Shown in pieces: positions 31,790-41,117 of a DNA stretch of 64,000 nt (the first letter of the stretch is position 1; every line of letters begins with the position of its first letter). The stretch covers positions 832,001-896,000 of the forward strand of contig NZ_CP022655.2 of NCBI RefSeq assembly GCF_002243345.2, read 5' to 3'. This stretch comes from Paenibacillus sp. RUD330. GTDB taxonomy: Bacteria > Bacillota > Bacilli > Paenibacillales > Paenibacillaceae. The translations under genes and the position numbers were made by a program. The notes under the pieces were generated by a model. It did not search any database. It worked only from the letters and a program-made list of their open reading frames with translations, and was not told the origin of the DNA.

Positions 31790-33325
31790 ATGAGAGTTTT
31801 GCTGCTCGACCTGGATTCGCTGAGACCCGACCATTTGGGCTGCTACGGCTATCCGAGGAATACATCGCCTAGCATCGACCGGATCGCGGAAGAGGGCATG
31901 CGGTTCAACCGGTATTACACTTCGGATGCGCCTTGCTTCCCGTCCCGGACTGCGCTTATGACCGGCCGCTTCGGCATCCACAATGGCGTCGTCGGACATG
32001 GGGGGACGGCCGGCGACGTGCGCCATGACGGCGAGGGCAGAGGCATGCGGAGCCGGCTGGACAAGGAAAGCTTCCCTTCCCTGTTCCGGCGGGCCGGCAT
32101 GAGGACGGCGCTGATCAGTCCTTTCGGCGAGCGGCACAGCGCCTGGACCTTCTATGCGGGCTTCAACGAAATGTACAATACCGGCGGCGGAGGCATGGAA
32201 TCCGCGGAAGCGGTCACGCCGGTCGTCCTCGACTGGCTGGAGCGAAACGGCTCACAGGACGATTGGATGCTGTATGTGAACTATTGGGATCCCCATACGC
32301 CTTACCGGGCTCCAGCGGAGCTGGGCGATCCGTTCGCCGGGGATCCGCTTCCCCATTGGATAACGGACGAAGTGTTCGCCCGCCACAGGGAGAAGGTAGG
32401 GCCGCATGGAGCGAGGGAGATCAACATGTTCGACAATGCCGTCGACCCCTCCTACCCGAGACATCCGGGCGAGCTGGAGGACAGGGAGGATCTCCGCCGG
32501 ATGATCGACGGGTACGACTGCGGAGTACGTCATATGGACATCCATATCGGCCACATCCTGCAGAGCCTGGAGAACAAGGGGCTGCTGGAGGATACAGTCA
32601 TCATCGTCACCGCCGACCACGGGGAGAATCTTGGCGAGCTCGGCCTGTACGGCGAGCATGGGACGGCGGACCAATTCACCTGCCGGATTCCCATGATCAT
32701 CCGCTGGCCGGGAGTAATCATGCCCGGCGTCGATGACGGGCTTCACTATCATCTGGATCTGCCGCCGACGATGGCGGAGATGATGGGGCTCGATCCCGCC
32801 CCCGGCTGGGACGGCAGAAGCTACGCGGCCACCCTGCTGCACGGAGCCGATACCGGCCGGGAAGAGCTGATCGTATCCCAATGCGCCCATGTATGCCAGC
32901 GGAGCGTCCGCTTCGGCGACTGGCTGTACATTCGCACTTACCATGACGGCTTCCATCTGTTCGACAAGGAAATGCTTTTCGACTTGAGCTCCGATCCCTA
33001 CGAACAGAACAATCTCGCCGCCGAGCGGCCCGATCTGTGCCGGGAGGCCGTGCATCGCCTCAGCGGGTGGCATGACGAGATGATGGCGTCGATGGAGTCG
33101 GACACCGACCCGCTGTGGACCGTCATTCGGGAAGGCGGGCCTTATCATGCCAAAGGGCGGCTGAACGAGTATGCCGAGCGGCTGATCGAGACCGGCCGCG
33201 AGGAAGGCTTGCGCGAGCTCGTCCGCAGGCATCCGGGGGAACGGGTTGTGCTGGATCAGCTCCTTCGCCCAGCCGCTTCGGCCAAGAGCTGGAAGCTCCT
33301 TGATCGGGAAACGCATGGCCTGTGA
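31790..33325 (+). CDS. Cys-type sulfatase
   Basis: 511 residues of the alkaline-phosphatase superfamily. The N-terminal metal-binding segment is LLLDLDSLRPDHLGCYGYPRNTSP; the sulfatase signature DAPCFPSRTALMTGR contains CxPxR, whose Cys (near residue 46) must be converted to formylglycine. Further metal-site residues lie in VTADHGENLGELGLYGEHGT. There is no signal peptide, so it acts in the cytosol on a sulfate ester, probably of an imported sugar or aryl compound. ATG 31790 is preferred because AAGGAAGG is nine bases upstream; ATG 31784 is also in frame. FGE is encoded at 27969-29030. Confidence 0.9.
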   Translation: MRVLLLDLDSLRPDHLGCYGYPRNTSPSIDRIAEEGMRFNRYYTSDAPCFPSRTALMTGRFGIHNGVVGHGGTAGDVRHDGEGRGMRSRLDKESFPSLFRRAGMRTALISPFGERHSAWTFYAGFNEMYNTGGGGMESAEAVTPVVLDWLERNGSQDDWMLYVNYWDPHTPYRAPAELGDPFAGDPLPHWITDEVFARHREKVGPHGAREINMFDNAVDPSYPRHPGELEDREDLRRMIDGYDCGVRHMDIHIGHILQSLENKGLLEDTVIIVTADHGENLGELGLYGEHGTADQFTCRIPMIIRWPGVIMPGVDDGLHYHLDLPPTMAEMMGLDPAPGWDGRSYAATLLHGADTGREELIVSQCAHVCQRSVRFGDWLYIRTYHDGFHLFDKEMLFDLSSDPYEQNNLAAERPDLCREAVHRLSGWHDEMMASMESDTDPLWTVIREGGPYHAKGRLNEYAERLIETGREEGLRELVRRHPGERVVLDQLLRPAASAKSWKLLDRETHGL

Positions 33326-33371
33326 CAGTGGAGGTCCGTATGAGGCCGGGAAATATCCAGTCAGCTGCTGC

Positions 33372-33905
33372 TCAAAACGTCAGCCCCTCCCGGAGCTGAC
33401 GCTCGACAAGCTCCATGACAAGCGTCTCCCGTTCGATCGCAAAGCCGATATTGGCACCCTTTCGCTCCATCACGGCGCGGTTGTGGGAGATGGCATCGGC
33501 GATTTCCACCCACTTCGGCCGCGAACCGTTGGCGATCTCGTAGGCTTCCGGACGAATCCGGGAGAAGTCCGTCTCTGCCCGGCACACATAGAAGCAAGAG
33601 GTCATCCTCATGTTGTCATATTCCGATTCCCGAGCGGGGCGTAGTTCCTCCACGCGGCCGAGCTCCCGGACGACTTCGACGGAAGAGCAGCCGGCTTCCT
33701 CCTCCAGCTCGCGTCGGAGCCCCGATAGCATGTCTTCTCCCGGCTCGATTCCGCCGCCGGGAATGCCGTAGTCATTATAACGGGCGGTGTAGATCGCCAG
33801 CATCCTGCTTCCATCGACGATGATGCCCCGGGCGGAACGGCGAACGAAGGCCGACCCGGCTGGATTGGCGACTTTCGGATGGACCAGATCGTACAGCAGC
33901 TCCAT
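33372..33905 (-). CDS. Nudix hydrolase
   Basis: 177 residues; the Nudix box GGIEPGEDMLSGLRRELEEEAG fits GX5EX7REUXEEXGU. It hydrolyses a nucleoside diphosphate linked to another group; the substrate is unknown. Start 33905 has GGGAG nine bases upstream. It lies 29 bp after the MOSC-domain gene on the same strand and is probably co-transcribed. Confidence 0.87.
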   Translation of the reverse strand: MELLYDLVHPKVANPAGSAFVRRSARGIIVDGSRMLAIYTARYNDYGIPGGGIEPGEDMLSGLRRELEEEAGCSSVEVVRELGRVEELRPARESEYDNMRMTSCFYVCRAETDFSRIRPEAYEIANGSRPKWVEIADAISHNRAVMERKGANIGFAIERETLVMELVERQLREGLTF

Positions 33906-33934
33906 TTCTTCAGCTCCCTTATCCTTGGAGGCGT

Positions 33935-34648
33935 TCAAGCTTCGACGACCGTATCGCCGACCCGAACGGTACCCGGCACGGCGACGGACGCATAGAGGCC
34001 GAACTGGTTTCCAAACTGCCGGCTTACGGTCTTGTGCAGCGACGGATCGCGCTGCAGCGAGTCCGGCTCCAGGCCGATCATCGAGCAGCGGCCGCAGAAC
34101 GAGTCGACTCTCAGTTCAGCGGCTCCTACGCGGATCCGCCTGCCGATCCACTGCGCTTCGTCGAAGCCGGGATCATCCATCGCGAGCACCAGGTTCGGCC
34201 GGAAGCGCCGCAGGTCCAGCTTCTTGCCCCAGACGGCTTCGAGCTTGCGCCAAGAAGCGTCGGTCACGAGCAGAACGGGAGCGGCGTCGACCGCCAGGAG
34301 ACCCGGCTCCTCCTGATGAGGCTCTTTGTACCCGGTCATCGACATTCCAATTTCCGTATGCCGCTGCATGTCAGCCAGCAACAGCCCGTCCCACCGGAAG
34401 GCCCGCCCTTCAGGAGAGATGACATGCAGGCCGTCTTCCGCTACGGATGCGCGGTAAGCCAGCATCTGCGGGAGCTGCCGAGCGGTGATATAGCTGTTCC
34501 ATCCCTGCTTCCTTTCATCGCGGAATGCCCCGACTCGGTCGCCTGCTAGTCCTGTTGCTTCCATCTCGCAGGCTTCCAGGCGTTCGCCCGCAAATGATTT
34601 GACCGGATACCTCGTAATGGAGGCGACTTTTCCGGAAGACGTTTCCAT
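33935..34648 (-). CDS. MOSC-domain protein
   Basis: 237 residues: N-terminal MOSC_N beta-barrel (VASITRYPVKSFAGERLEACEM) and a MOSC domain with RFRPNLVLAMDDPGFDEAQWIGRRIRVG and the conserved cysteine in VDSFCGRCSMIGLEPDS. MOSC proteins are molybdenum-cofactor sulfurase-like carriers, and the family includes YiiM/mARC-type molybdoenzymes. The GRCSMI cysteine context fits the mARC-like group, which reduces N-hydroxylated compounds. Cofactor binding is inferred. Confidence 0.85.
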   Translation of the reverse strand: METSSGKVASITRYPVKSFAGERLEACEMEATGLAGDRVGAFRDERKQGWNSYITARQLPQMLAYRASVAEDGLHVISPEGRAFRWDGLLLADMQRHTEIGMSMTGYKEPHQEEPGLLAVDAAPVLLVTDASWRKLEAVWGKKLDLRRFRPNLVLAMDDPGFDEAQWIGRRIRVGAAELRVDSFCGRCSMIGLEPDSLQRDPSLHKTVSRQFGNQFGLYASVAVPGTVRVGDTVVEA

Positions 34649-35133
34649 CCTTATTCCTCCTTGAATGTATCCTGCTTTTTAATTATAGGGGCAGGACCGG
34701 ATTTTGCCCATTGGTTCAAAGCCGAGCCGCGAATCCTAAAAGAACGCCGGTACCCGGGCGTGGATACGGAGGCTTCAACATGAATTTGGCCGAGGCCGTC
34801 AGCGGAAAGCCGCGGGTTCAACACAGAGAAGCATTCCTGCAATAGCCGGCTCCGAAGAGCTGGAGCGGGTGCCGGAGGATGGAGCCATGCGGGCTGCGGA
34901 AGCAGTGGGGCCGACGCATACAGCCTGTGAAGGAAGCGATGGGGTTCGCAGGGTGACAAGGACGCTGACTCGTTTCGGCTGCGATGCAGAAGGACCTGTT
35001 CCGTACAGCGAGGTCGCTCCCTTGGTAAGGAGATGCCGCAGCTCAATCCTCCTGCGGGCTGTTGATTTGGCTCCGATAGGCTATAATGGTTAAAAAGGAT
35101 GATAGCCGAAGCGCGGGAGGGAAAGGGATCAAT
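34649..35133. other. 485-bp intergenic region between MOSC and PRPP synthase genes
   Basis: Divergent spacer. A consensus -10 box TATAAT lies at 35082-35087, with only a poor -35 (TGTTGA at 16 bp), and is likely the prs-like promoter. No gene, known riboswitch or terminator was recognised in the rest. Confidence 0.4.
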
Positions 35134-36081
35134 ATGACGGATAAAGTGAAAATTTTCAGCGGATCTTCCAATATTCCGCTTGCGAAGAGCATCAGCGAGC
35201 AGCTGGGCATTCCTCTCGGAGAGGTGGAGCTGTCGCAATTCGATAATGGAGAGCTCTACGTCTCCTACAAGGAGCCGATCCGGACCTGCCATATTTTCAT
35301 CGTGCAGTCGCTGTCGGACCCGGTCAACGAGAATTTTATGGAGCTGCTCATCATGATCGACGCGGCCAAGCGGGCATCGGCCAAGACGATCAACATCATC
35401 ATGCCGTACTACGGCTATGCCCGCCAGGAACGCAAGCGCCATCCCCGCGAGGCGATTTCCGCCAAGCTGGTCGCCGACCTGCTGGAGACGGCAGGCGCTT
35501 CCCGGATCATTCCGCTTGATTTGCATACGGCCGCTATTCAAGGCTTCTTCAACTTCCCGGTCGATCATCTCACGGCGCTCGACGAGCTGGCGGAGTATAT
35601 CCGCAGCAAGAACATCGAGAATCCGGTCATCGTGTCTCCCGATGCGGGGCGCGCCTCTACGGCGGAGAAGCTGGCGAACTACCTGCATGCCCCGTTCGCG
35701 ATGGTCGTGACCAACCACGACAGCCACACGGGAGAAGAGAAGACGCATGTCATCGGCGAGGTGGCCGGCAAGACGCCGATCGTGATCGAAGACATCATCG
35801 ATACGGGCAAAACCCTTCTCAATGTCGTGGACAAGCTCGTCGAGAAGGGCGGACGCGACATCATGGTCGCTGCGACCCACGGCCTGTTTTCCCAAAATGC
35901 GCTTGAGCGTTTGGAGCATGCGCATATCAAGGAAATCGTCGTTACGGACTCCATCCTGCAGCCTTCCGGGCATTCCGACAAGCTGACCGTCATCTCGATG
36001 GCGAGCCTGTTCACCGAAGCGATCCGCAGCAATATTTACGGCGGCTCGATCGCAACCATGTTCAAGAACAAAGGAATATAA
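35134..36081 (+). CDS. ribose-phosphate pyrophosphokinase (PRPP synthase), divergent copy
   Basis: 315 residues. Makes PRPP from ribose-5-phosphate and ATP. Family segments: KIFSGSSNIPLAKSISEQLG, ELSQFDNGELYVSYKEPIR, VQSLSDPVNENFMELLIMIDAAKRASAKTINIIMPYYGYARQERK and the PRPP-binding loop. That loop reads VIEDIIDTGKTLLN instead of the usual VDDMIDTAGT, so it resembles phosphoribosyltransferase loops more than housekeeping Prs. It stands alone rather than in the glmU-prs context expected for the main copy, suggesting a second, specialised PRPP synthase. ATG 35134 follows GGGAGGGAAAGGG. Confidence 0.85.
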   Translation: MTDKVKIFSGSSNIPLAKSISEQLGIPLGEVELSQFDNGELYVSYKEPIRTCHIFIVQSLSDPVNENFMELLIMIDAAKRASAKTINIIMPYYGYARQERKRHPREAISAKLVADLLETAGASRIIPLDLHTAAIQGFFNFPVDHLTALDELAEYIRSKNIENPVIVSPDAGRASTAEKLANYLHAPFAMVVTNHDSHTGEEKTHVIGEVAGKTPIVIEDIIDTGKTLLNVVDKLVEKGGRDIMVAATHGLFSQNALERLEHAHIKEIVVTDSILQPSGHSDKLTVISMASLFTEAIRSNIYGGSIATMFKNKGI

Positions 36082-36112
36082 TCGTACGCGCAGCAGCATC
36101 CCAGATCCAAAG

Positions 36113-36139
36113 AGGCCGGAAGCCAAATCCGGCCTTTTT
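36113..36139 (+). terminator. terminator after PRPP synthase gene
   Basis: AGGCCGGA/TCCGGCCT hairpin and a short T-run. Confidence 0.85.
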
Positions 36140-36217
36140 GCCGTTCCCTTCCAAACGGCAGGCGAACGTGAGGGCAGACGGCAGTTGCTCGTTTGATGCG
36201 TTTTGAAACGGACGCGA

Positions 36218-36292
36218 GACAGTTGCAGGAAAGACAGTTGCAGGAAAGACAAGTGCAGGAAAGACAAGTGCAGGAAAGACAAGTGCAGGAAC
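36218..36292 (+). repeat. 15-bp tandem repeat, five copies
   Basis: GACARKTGCAGGAAA in five direct copies (GACAGTTGCAGGAAA twice, GACAAGTGCAGGAAA twice, and a final variant ending AAC). First of several repeat arrays in this intergenic zone (36081-37454). Confidence 0.9.
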
Positions 36293-36384
36293 TCCGTTTT
36301 ATGGATAATGACAGGCCCTATGCGGCTTTCGAGAAACATAGCAGTGGCGTTGTGGTAGAAGTGCACGTTGTGGTGAAAGCAAGC

Positions 36385-36710
36385 CATGCAAGCACCCGTT
36401 GCTGTGGAGAGACACCCGTTGCTGTGGAAGCACACGTTGCTGTGGAGAGACACCCGTTGCTGTGGAGAGACACCCGTTGCTACGGACGCACCTGTTGCTG
36501 CGGACGCACCCGTTGCTGCGGAAGCACACGCTGTTGTGGACGCACCTGTTGCTGCGGACGCACCCGTTGCTGCGGAAGCACACGCTGTTGTGGAAGCACA
36601 CGTTGCTGTGGACGCACCTGTTGCTGCGGACGCACACGTTGCTGTGGACGCACCTGTTGCTGCGGATGCACCCGTTGCTGTGGAGAGACACCCGTTGCTG
36701 CGGACGCCTC
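36385..36710 (+). repeat. degenerate 16-20-bp tandem repeat array
   Basis: About 17 copies of a unit built on ACCCGTTGCTGTGGAGAGAC, in versions of 20, 18 and 16 bp (ACCTGTTGCTGCGGACGC and similar). Open reading frames across it code for Cys/Arg-rich repeats in several frames at once, so the array is most likely non-coding. Confidence 0.85.
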
Positions 36711-36760
36711 CGCCTCGGTGGAAGCCCCCGCCGCATGGACGTTTTCCATACTAGAAGGCT

Positions 36761-36992
36761 TATCGGACATAGGATCCGTTATTCTCTTTAAAAAGTGGAA
36801 TCTGCGAAGCTATCGGACATACGATCCGTTATATGGCTCCGATCTATTGATATAGGGGGAATTTCCAGGGAATAGCGGATCGTATGTCCGATAAAATGCC
36901 AAAAGCTTCGAATTCGGCCAAATAGCGGATCGTATGTCCGATAAGTAAGCCAAAGGCCCTCAAAATTGCCATAGCGGAACGAATATCCGAAA
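36761..36992. repeat. cluster A of a 22-bp dispersed inverted-repeat element (five copies)
   Basis: Element TATCGGACAT-N3-ATCCGTTAT. Two copies point forward (36761-36782, 36811-36832) and three point backward (36872-36893, 36922-36943 and a decayed one at 36971-36992), so the cluster can fold into long hairpins. Spacers between copies differ. The same element occurs in cluster B at 42998-43181. Confidence 0.88.
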
Positions 36993-37203
36993 TGCTTGCT
37001 TCAAATCCAGGCTTGCCGGCGCTGTCGCCAGACAGAAGCCTTCCCCTGCCGCGTCAGAAGGCCGACAGCTTCTCTGAACCGGTTCTATAGGCTCTTTATA
37101 GAGACTTCGCCCCGGTGATGAACCGAGCCTGGGATCGTTGTGATAATTTTTATGATCGTGAAATACAATTTCGTGGTTGAAAAAATGATACTTTCGATCT
37201 TTT

Positions 37204-37219
37204 TGTGATAAATATCACG
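37204..37219 (+). promoter_or_regulatory. Crp/Fnr-type palindrome upstream of chitinase
   Basis: TGTGATAAATATCACG fits TGTGA-N6-TCACA at nine of ten core positions. It is about 235 bp before the chitinase start. A Crp/Fnr regulator is encoded at 7942-8625, but no direct link can be shown. Confidence 0.4.
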
Positions 37220-37300
37220 GATCATAAAGATTTTGAAAAGGTGTTGGATCTTTCCCCGCGAATAGGGAAGCTTGATAGGCACAAATTTCGCCGGCGGGGT

Positions 37301-37314
37301 GGTAAGCGCTCTCA
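37301..37314 (+). promoter_or_regulatory. cre box upstream of chitinase
   Basis: GGTAAGCGCTCTCA matches the CcpA consensus TGWNANCGNTNWCA at 13 of 14 positions, 140 bp before the start codon. Catabolite repression of chitinase genes is well known in Bacillales. Confidence 0.55.
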
Positions 37315-37453
37315 TTGATGCTTGATATCATTGACTTCCCTTTTGTCGCAAAATTTTCCCGTATTGCCCCTCTTTTCCCAAGCCAGCCGGTCCAGACAGA
37401 GGTCGAAAAGCCGTTCCATGATTCCCCAAATCATTATGGATGAGGTGACTTGA

Positions 37454-40400
37454 TTGACCACGCGACTGAAAAAGAACGTTTCTTCCACGCTTGCTTCCTT
37501 GCTTACATTGGCACTCCTGATCAGCATGTTCGGAGCCGCCGCCCCCCCCCGCTGCCGCTGCGGCTGATCCCAACATCCCCCAGAATCTGGCCGTATCCGA
37601 TGCAAAGGCAAAATCGATCACTCTGACTTGGGATGAAGTTCCCGGAATCGACCCTAACAACGGATATCAGATCTACTACAAGATCGGAGACAGCACCCAG
37701 TGGAATTGGGCGGCCTGGTCCGGATTCTCCCCGAAAATCGTCGGCGGCTTGGAGCCGGAGACGACTTATTCCTTCTATGTCACTTCCGTCCCGGTGCTCG
37801 GCACCCAGAGCGAGAAGAGCAATGTGGTCACGGCAACGACCGCCGCCGAGGATCCAAACGCCTATCCGGAGCCGCCGCTGACGACTCCACAGTACCTTCG
37901 CGTGACGGACGTCACCTACAATTCCATCGAGCTGGGATGGACGACGAGTCCTCTCGCTACGGGATATGACGTGTATGTGGACAACAAATGGTTCGGAGGA
38001 GACTGGGCGGCGGCCGGCAGGTTCTCCTACGAAATCGCCAAGCCGACGGTAGGCCAATCCGTTTACTTCCAGGTCGCCGCGCAGGACAAGGATCGCCGGG
38101 TATCCGGCAAGAGCAACGGCCTGCGCATCGTCTGGGGCCGGCTCGACGCGCCGCAGTCGGTGCAGGTCGTATCCGGAACCCGGACCGCGATTTCGCTAGG
38201 CTGGGCTCCGACAGCTGGTGCGACCGAGTATGAAATCTACCGCGACGGCGACCTCATCGGCACCAGCCCGGTTCCGCGTTATGCGGCGACGGGATTGACC
38301 GAGGGCCAAGCCTACGACTTTACGGTCGTCGCCAAAAACAGCCTGTGGCAATCGGAAGCGAGCGTGCCGGCAACGGCCGTTCCGGGCCGCGAGTACAACA
38401 TTGTCGCCTATTATGCCGCCTGGGCACAGGGCGCCCGCCAGTTCAGCCCGGCCGATATCGACGGCTCGCAGATTACGCATATCAACTACGCCTTTGGCGA
38501 TATTTGCTGGAAGGGGGCCGGCACGACCGGAGCCGAATGCCAGAACCCGGACATCGAGCTGCAACAGGGATATGTGTTCAATGGAGGCGTCATTCAAGGC
38601 TATCCGGAATTCGATCCCCAAGGCTTCGAGGAGCTGAAGGAACTCAAAGCCGACAACCCGAGCCTGAAGACGCTCATCTCAGTCGGCGGCTGGTCCTGGT
38701 CCAAAAACTTCTCGCTCGTCGCCGCGGATGAAATTTCCCGCAGGACGTTTGCAAGCTCCGCCGTCCAGTTCCTTCGCGCCTACGGCTTCGACGGCTTCGA
38801 CATCGATTGGGAATATCCGGTCGAGGGCGGAGAGACGACCAACGCCAGGGGACCTCAGGACAAGGAGAATTTCACGCTGTTGGTGAAAACCGTCCGGGAG
38901 GCGCTTGACGCCGCCGGCCAGGAAGACGGCAAGTATTATCTACTGACGATCGCTTCCGGCCAAGGCGACAACTTCACGGTAAATGCCGATTATGCCAACT
39001 CGGTCCAATACCTCGATTTCATCAACATCATGACCTACGACTATAATGGAACCTGGCAGACGGAAGCGGCCCACAACGCTCCGCTTTACTACGATCCGAA
39101 CAACAAGAGCGCCTCGGCCAAACGCTTCAATGCTGCCGGAGGGCTGCAAGGACATCTGAAAGGCGGAGTGCCTAATTACAAGCTGGTAGCCGGAATTCCG
39201 TATTACGGAACGGGCTGGGGCGGCTGCGCGAGCGGCGGCGAGTACCAGCAGTGCTCCAGCACGATCATCCCTGGAACGTGGGGAGCGGATGCGAAGTTCG
39301 ACATCGCCGATCTCGAGAACAACTACCTGACGAATCCGGACTTCAAGCGGGTGTTCAACAACTACGCCAAGGTTCCTTATCTGTACAATGAAAAGACCGG
39401 CGTGTTCATCTCTTATGACGATGCGGAGTCGACCGCCTACAAAACCGCTTATATCCGATCCATCGATATCGCCGGCGCCATGAACTGGGAAATCAGCGCC
39501 GACCGCAACCATACGATGTCGGACCAGCTCGCAGCCGACCTCCCTGCGGGAGGCGGCTCTGCGGACAGCCTGCCGGCCCCGGCGGCGCCGACTGCCGGCA
39601 AAGCGGGCGCAACTGAAATTCCGCTCCAATGGCAGGCCGTAGCGGGAGCGTCCGGCTACGACATTTTTGCGGATGGCCAATGGGCGGGGTACGCTGCCGG
39701 AACGGAATGGACGCTGAAGTCCCTGGAGGCGGACACTTCGTATAGGATTGAAATCGCCGCCATCCAAAAAGGAGAGGATGGAAAAGCGATCCGGGTTTCT
39801 ATTTTCAGTTCCCCTCTGGCGGCGAAAACAGCTCCGGCCTCTGATCCGACGCCGACACCGACAACAAACCCGACGCCGACGCCAACAACAAACCCGACCC
39901 CGACACCAACGCCGACGCAGGCACCGACGCCGACACCGATACCATGGTATCCGACCTATCCGACAGCAACGCCGACGCCATCACCAAGCCCGACGCCATC
40001 CGCCACGCCGGCGCCGACCGCTTCGGCATTGCCCGAGCCTTCCGCCAAGCCGCAGCCGTTCAACGATGTCAGCTCCAAGCACTGGGCGAGCGGCGCCATC
40101 GCTAGAGCTTCCGAACTGAACATCATCATCGGGTTCGGAGACGGCAGCTTCCATCCGAATGGAAGCGTCACCCGCGCCGACTTCGTCACGATGCTGGGCC
40201 GTGCGCTCGGTCTGGACAGCACCGGCGGCAGCCTGGACTTCAAGGATGCTTCCTCCGTTCCGCTTTATGCGCGCGGGTATATCGCGCAGGCTTCGGAGGC
40301 GGGCTGGCTGAAAGGATACGAAGACGGCACGTTCGGGCCGAAAAGGACGATTACCCGCGCCGAGATCGCGGTGCTGGTCGCCAAAGCCCTCTCCCTTCCG

Positions 40401-40598
40401 GCTGCAGACTCCAAGCCTGCCTTCGCCGACGCCTCTTCCATTCCGGCATGGGCATCCAAGCACGCAGCCGCTCTGGAAATCGCGGGTCTTGTCCAAGGCG
40501 ACGAAAAGAACCGGTTCCATGGAGACCAGCCTCTGACACGCGCTCAAGCAGCGGTTCTGATCATCAACCTGATCGACTATGCCAAAAAGGCTCCGTGA
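37454..40598 (+). CDS. SLH-anchored GH18 chitinase, frameshifted in the signal peptide
   Basis: Secreted chitinase of about 1,047 residues if a single-base frameshift is repaired. TTG 37454 follows GAGGTGA and starts a signal peptide ([20 protein letters not shown]). A run of nine C at 37542-37550 breaks the frame; one C fewer gives AAAPPAAAAD and joins the long frame. Then come three fibronectin-III-like modules, the GH18 barrel with catalytic [11 protein letters not shown] near residue 450, another FN3, a Pro/Thr linker and three SLH domains (ITRAEIAVL-type ends) that bind secondary wall polymer. It should degrade chitin at the cell surface. The frame break may be a sequencing error or phase variation. 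Confidence 0.85.
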
Positions 40599-40605
40599 CA
40601 AAAAC

Positions 40606-40639
40606 AAGCCCCTTCACCGTTCAGGCGAGGGGGCTTTTT
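40606..40639. terminator. terminator between chitinase and YciI-like gene
   Basis: AAGCCCC/GGGGGCTT stem with TTTTT on the plus strand and TTGTTTTTGT on the minus strand. Confidence 0.85.
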
Positions 40640-40700
40640 GCTTGCTGAAGCGATGCTGCCGATGTCCAAAAGCCGTCGACAGCAGGACGGACAGGGAATC

Positions 40701-40982
40701 TTAGAGCTGGACCTTCAGAAACAGGGAAGTCATTTCCCAAGGGTGAATCTCATAGTTGCGAGCCTGATGCAGGACATAGGGATCCTGTTCCACGAGCGCG
40801 GAAACCTGTTGAAGCGATTCTCCCGTGTAAATGACGAGGCCGCCCCATCCATCGGTGAATCTTCCTCTGGCGGCGATGCGGCCCTCTTGCTCCAGCTTCT
40901 CCAGGTAAGCGAGATGCTCCGTCCGCAGCCTCGCGCTCTTTTCTTCATCCAGCATCGGCAGCATGACCGCGAAAAATGCCAT
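40701..40982 (-). CDS. YciI-like protein
   Basis: 93 residues of ferredoxin-like fold: AFFAVMLPMLDEEKSARLRTEHLAYLEKLEQEGRIAARGRF and GGLVIYTGESLQQVSALVEQDPYV are typical of the YciI/YCII family, with the conserved His of EHLAYL. Its role is unknown; some relatives are dehalogenase- or chlorohydrolase-like. GGAGGAG lies eight bases before ATG 40982. Confidence 0.8.
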   Translation of the reverse strand: MAFFAVMLPMLDEEKSARLRTEHLAYLEKLEQEGRIAARGRFTDGWGGLVIYTGESLQQVSALVEQDPYVLHQARNYEIHPWEMTSLFLKVQL

Positions 40983-41117
40983 TGTCGACTCCTCCTCCAT
41001 CGTTCCGGGAATAGCTTCAGTATACGATTTATTTGAGGGAACGGGCAGGAAATCAAGGGGCGGCCCCCTAAACCTAAAGAAGATTAGAAAACCTGAATAC
41101 AGGCAAGGGGGATAAAT

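Noticed and set aside
34869-35093. 74-codon frame in the MOSC/PRPP spacer
   Set aside because: No ribosome site or recognisable content; overlaps the likely prs promoter.
36193-36855. Cys/Arg-rich open frame (220 codons) across the repeat array
   Set aside because: Openness comes from repeat units lacking stops in several frames; unit lengths of 16-20 bp shift the frame, and there is no ribosome site.
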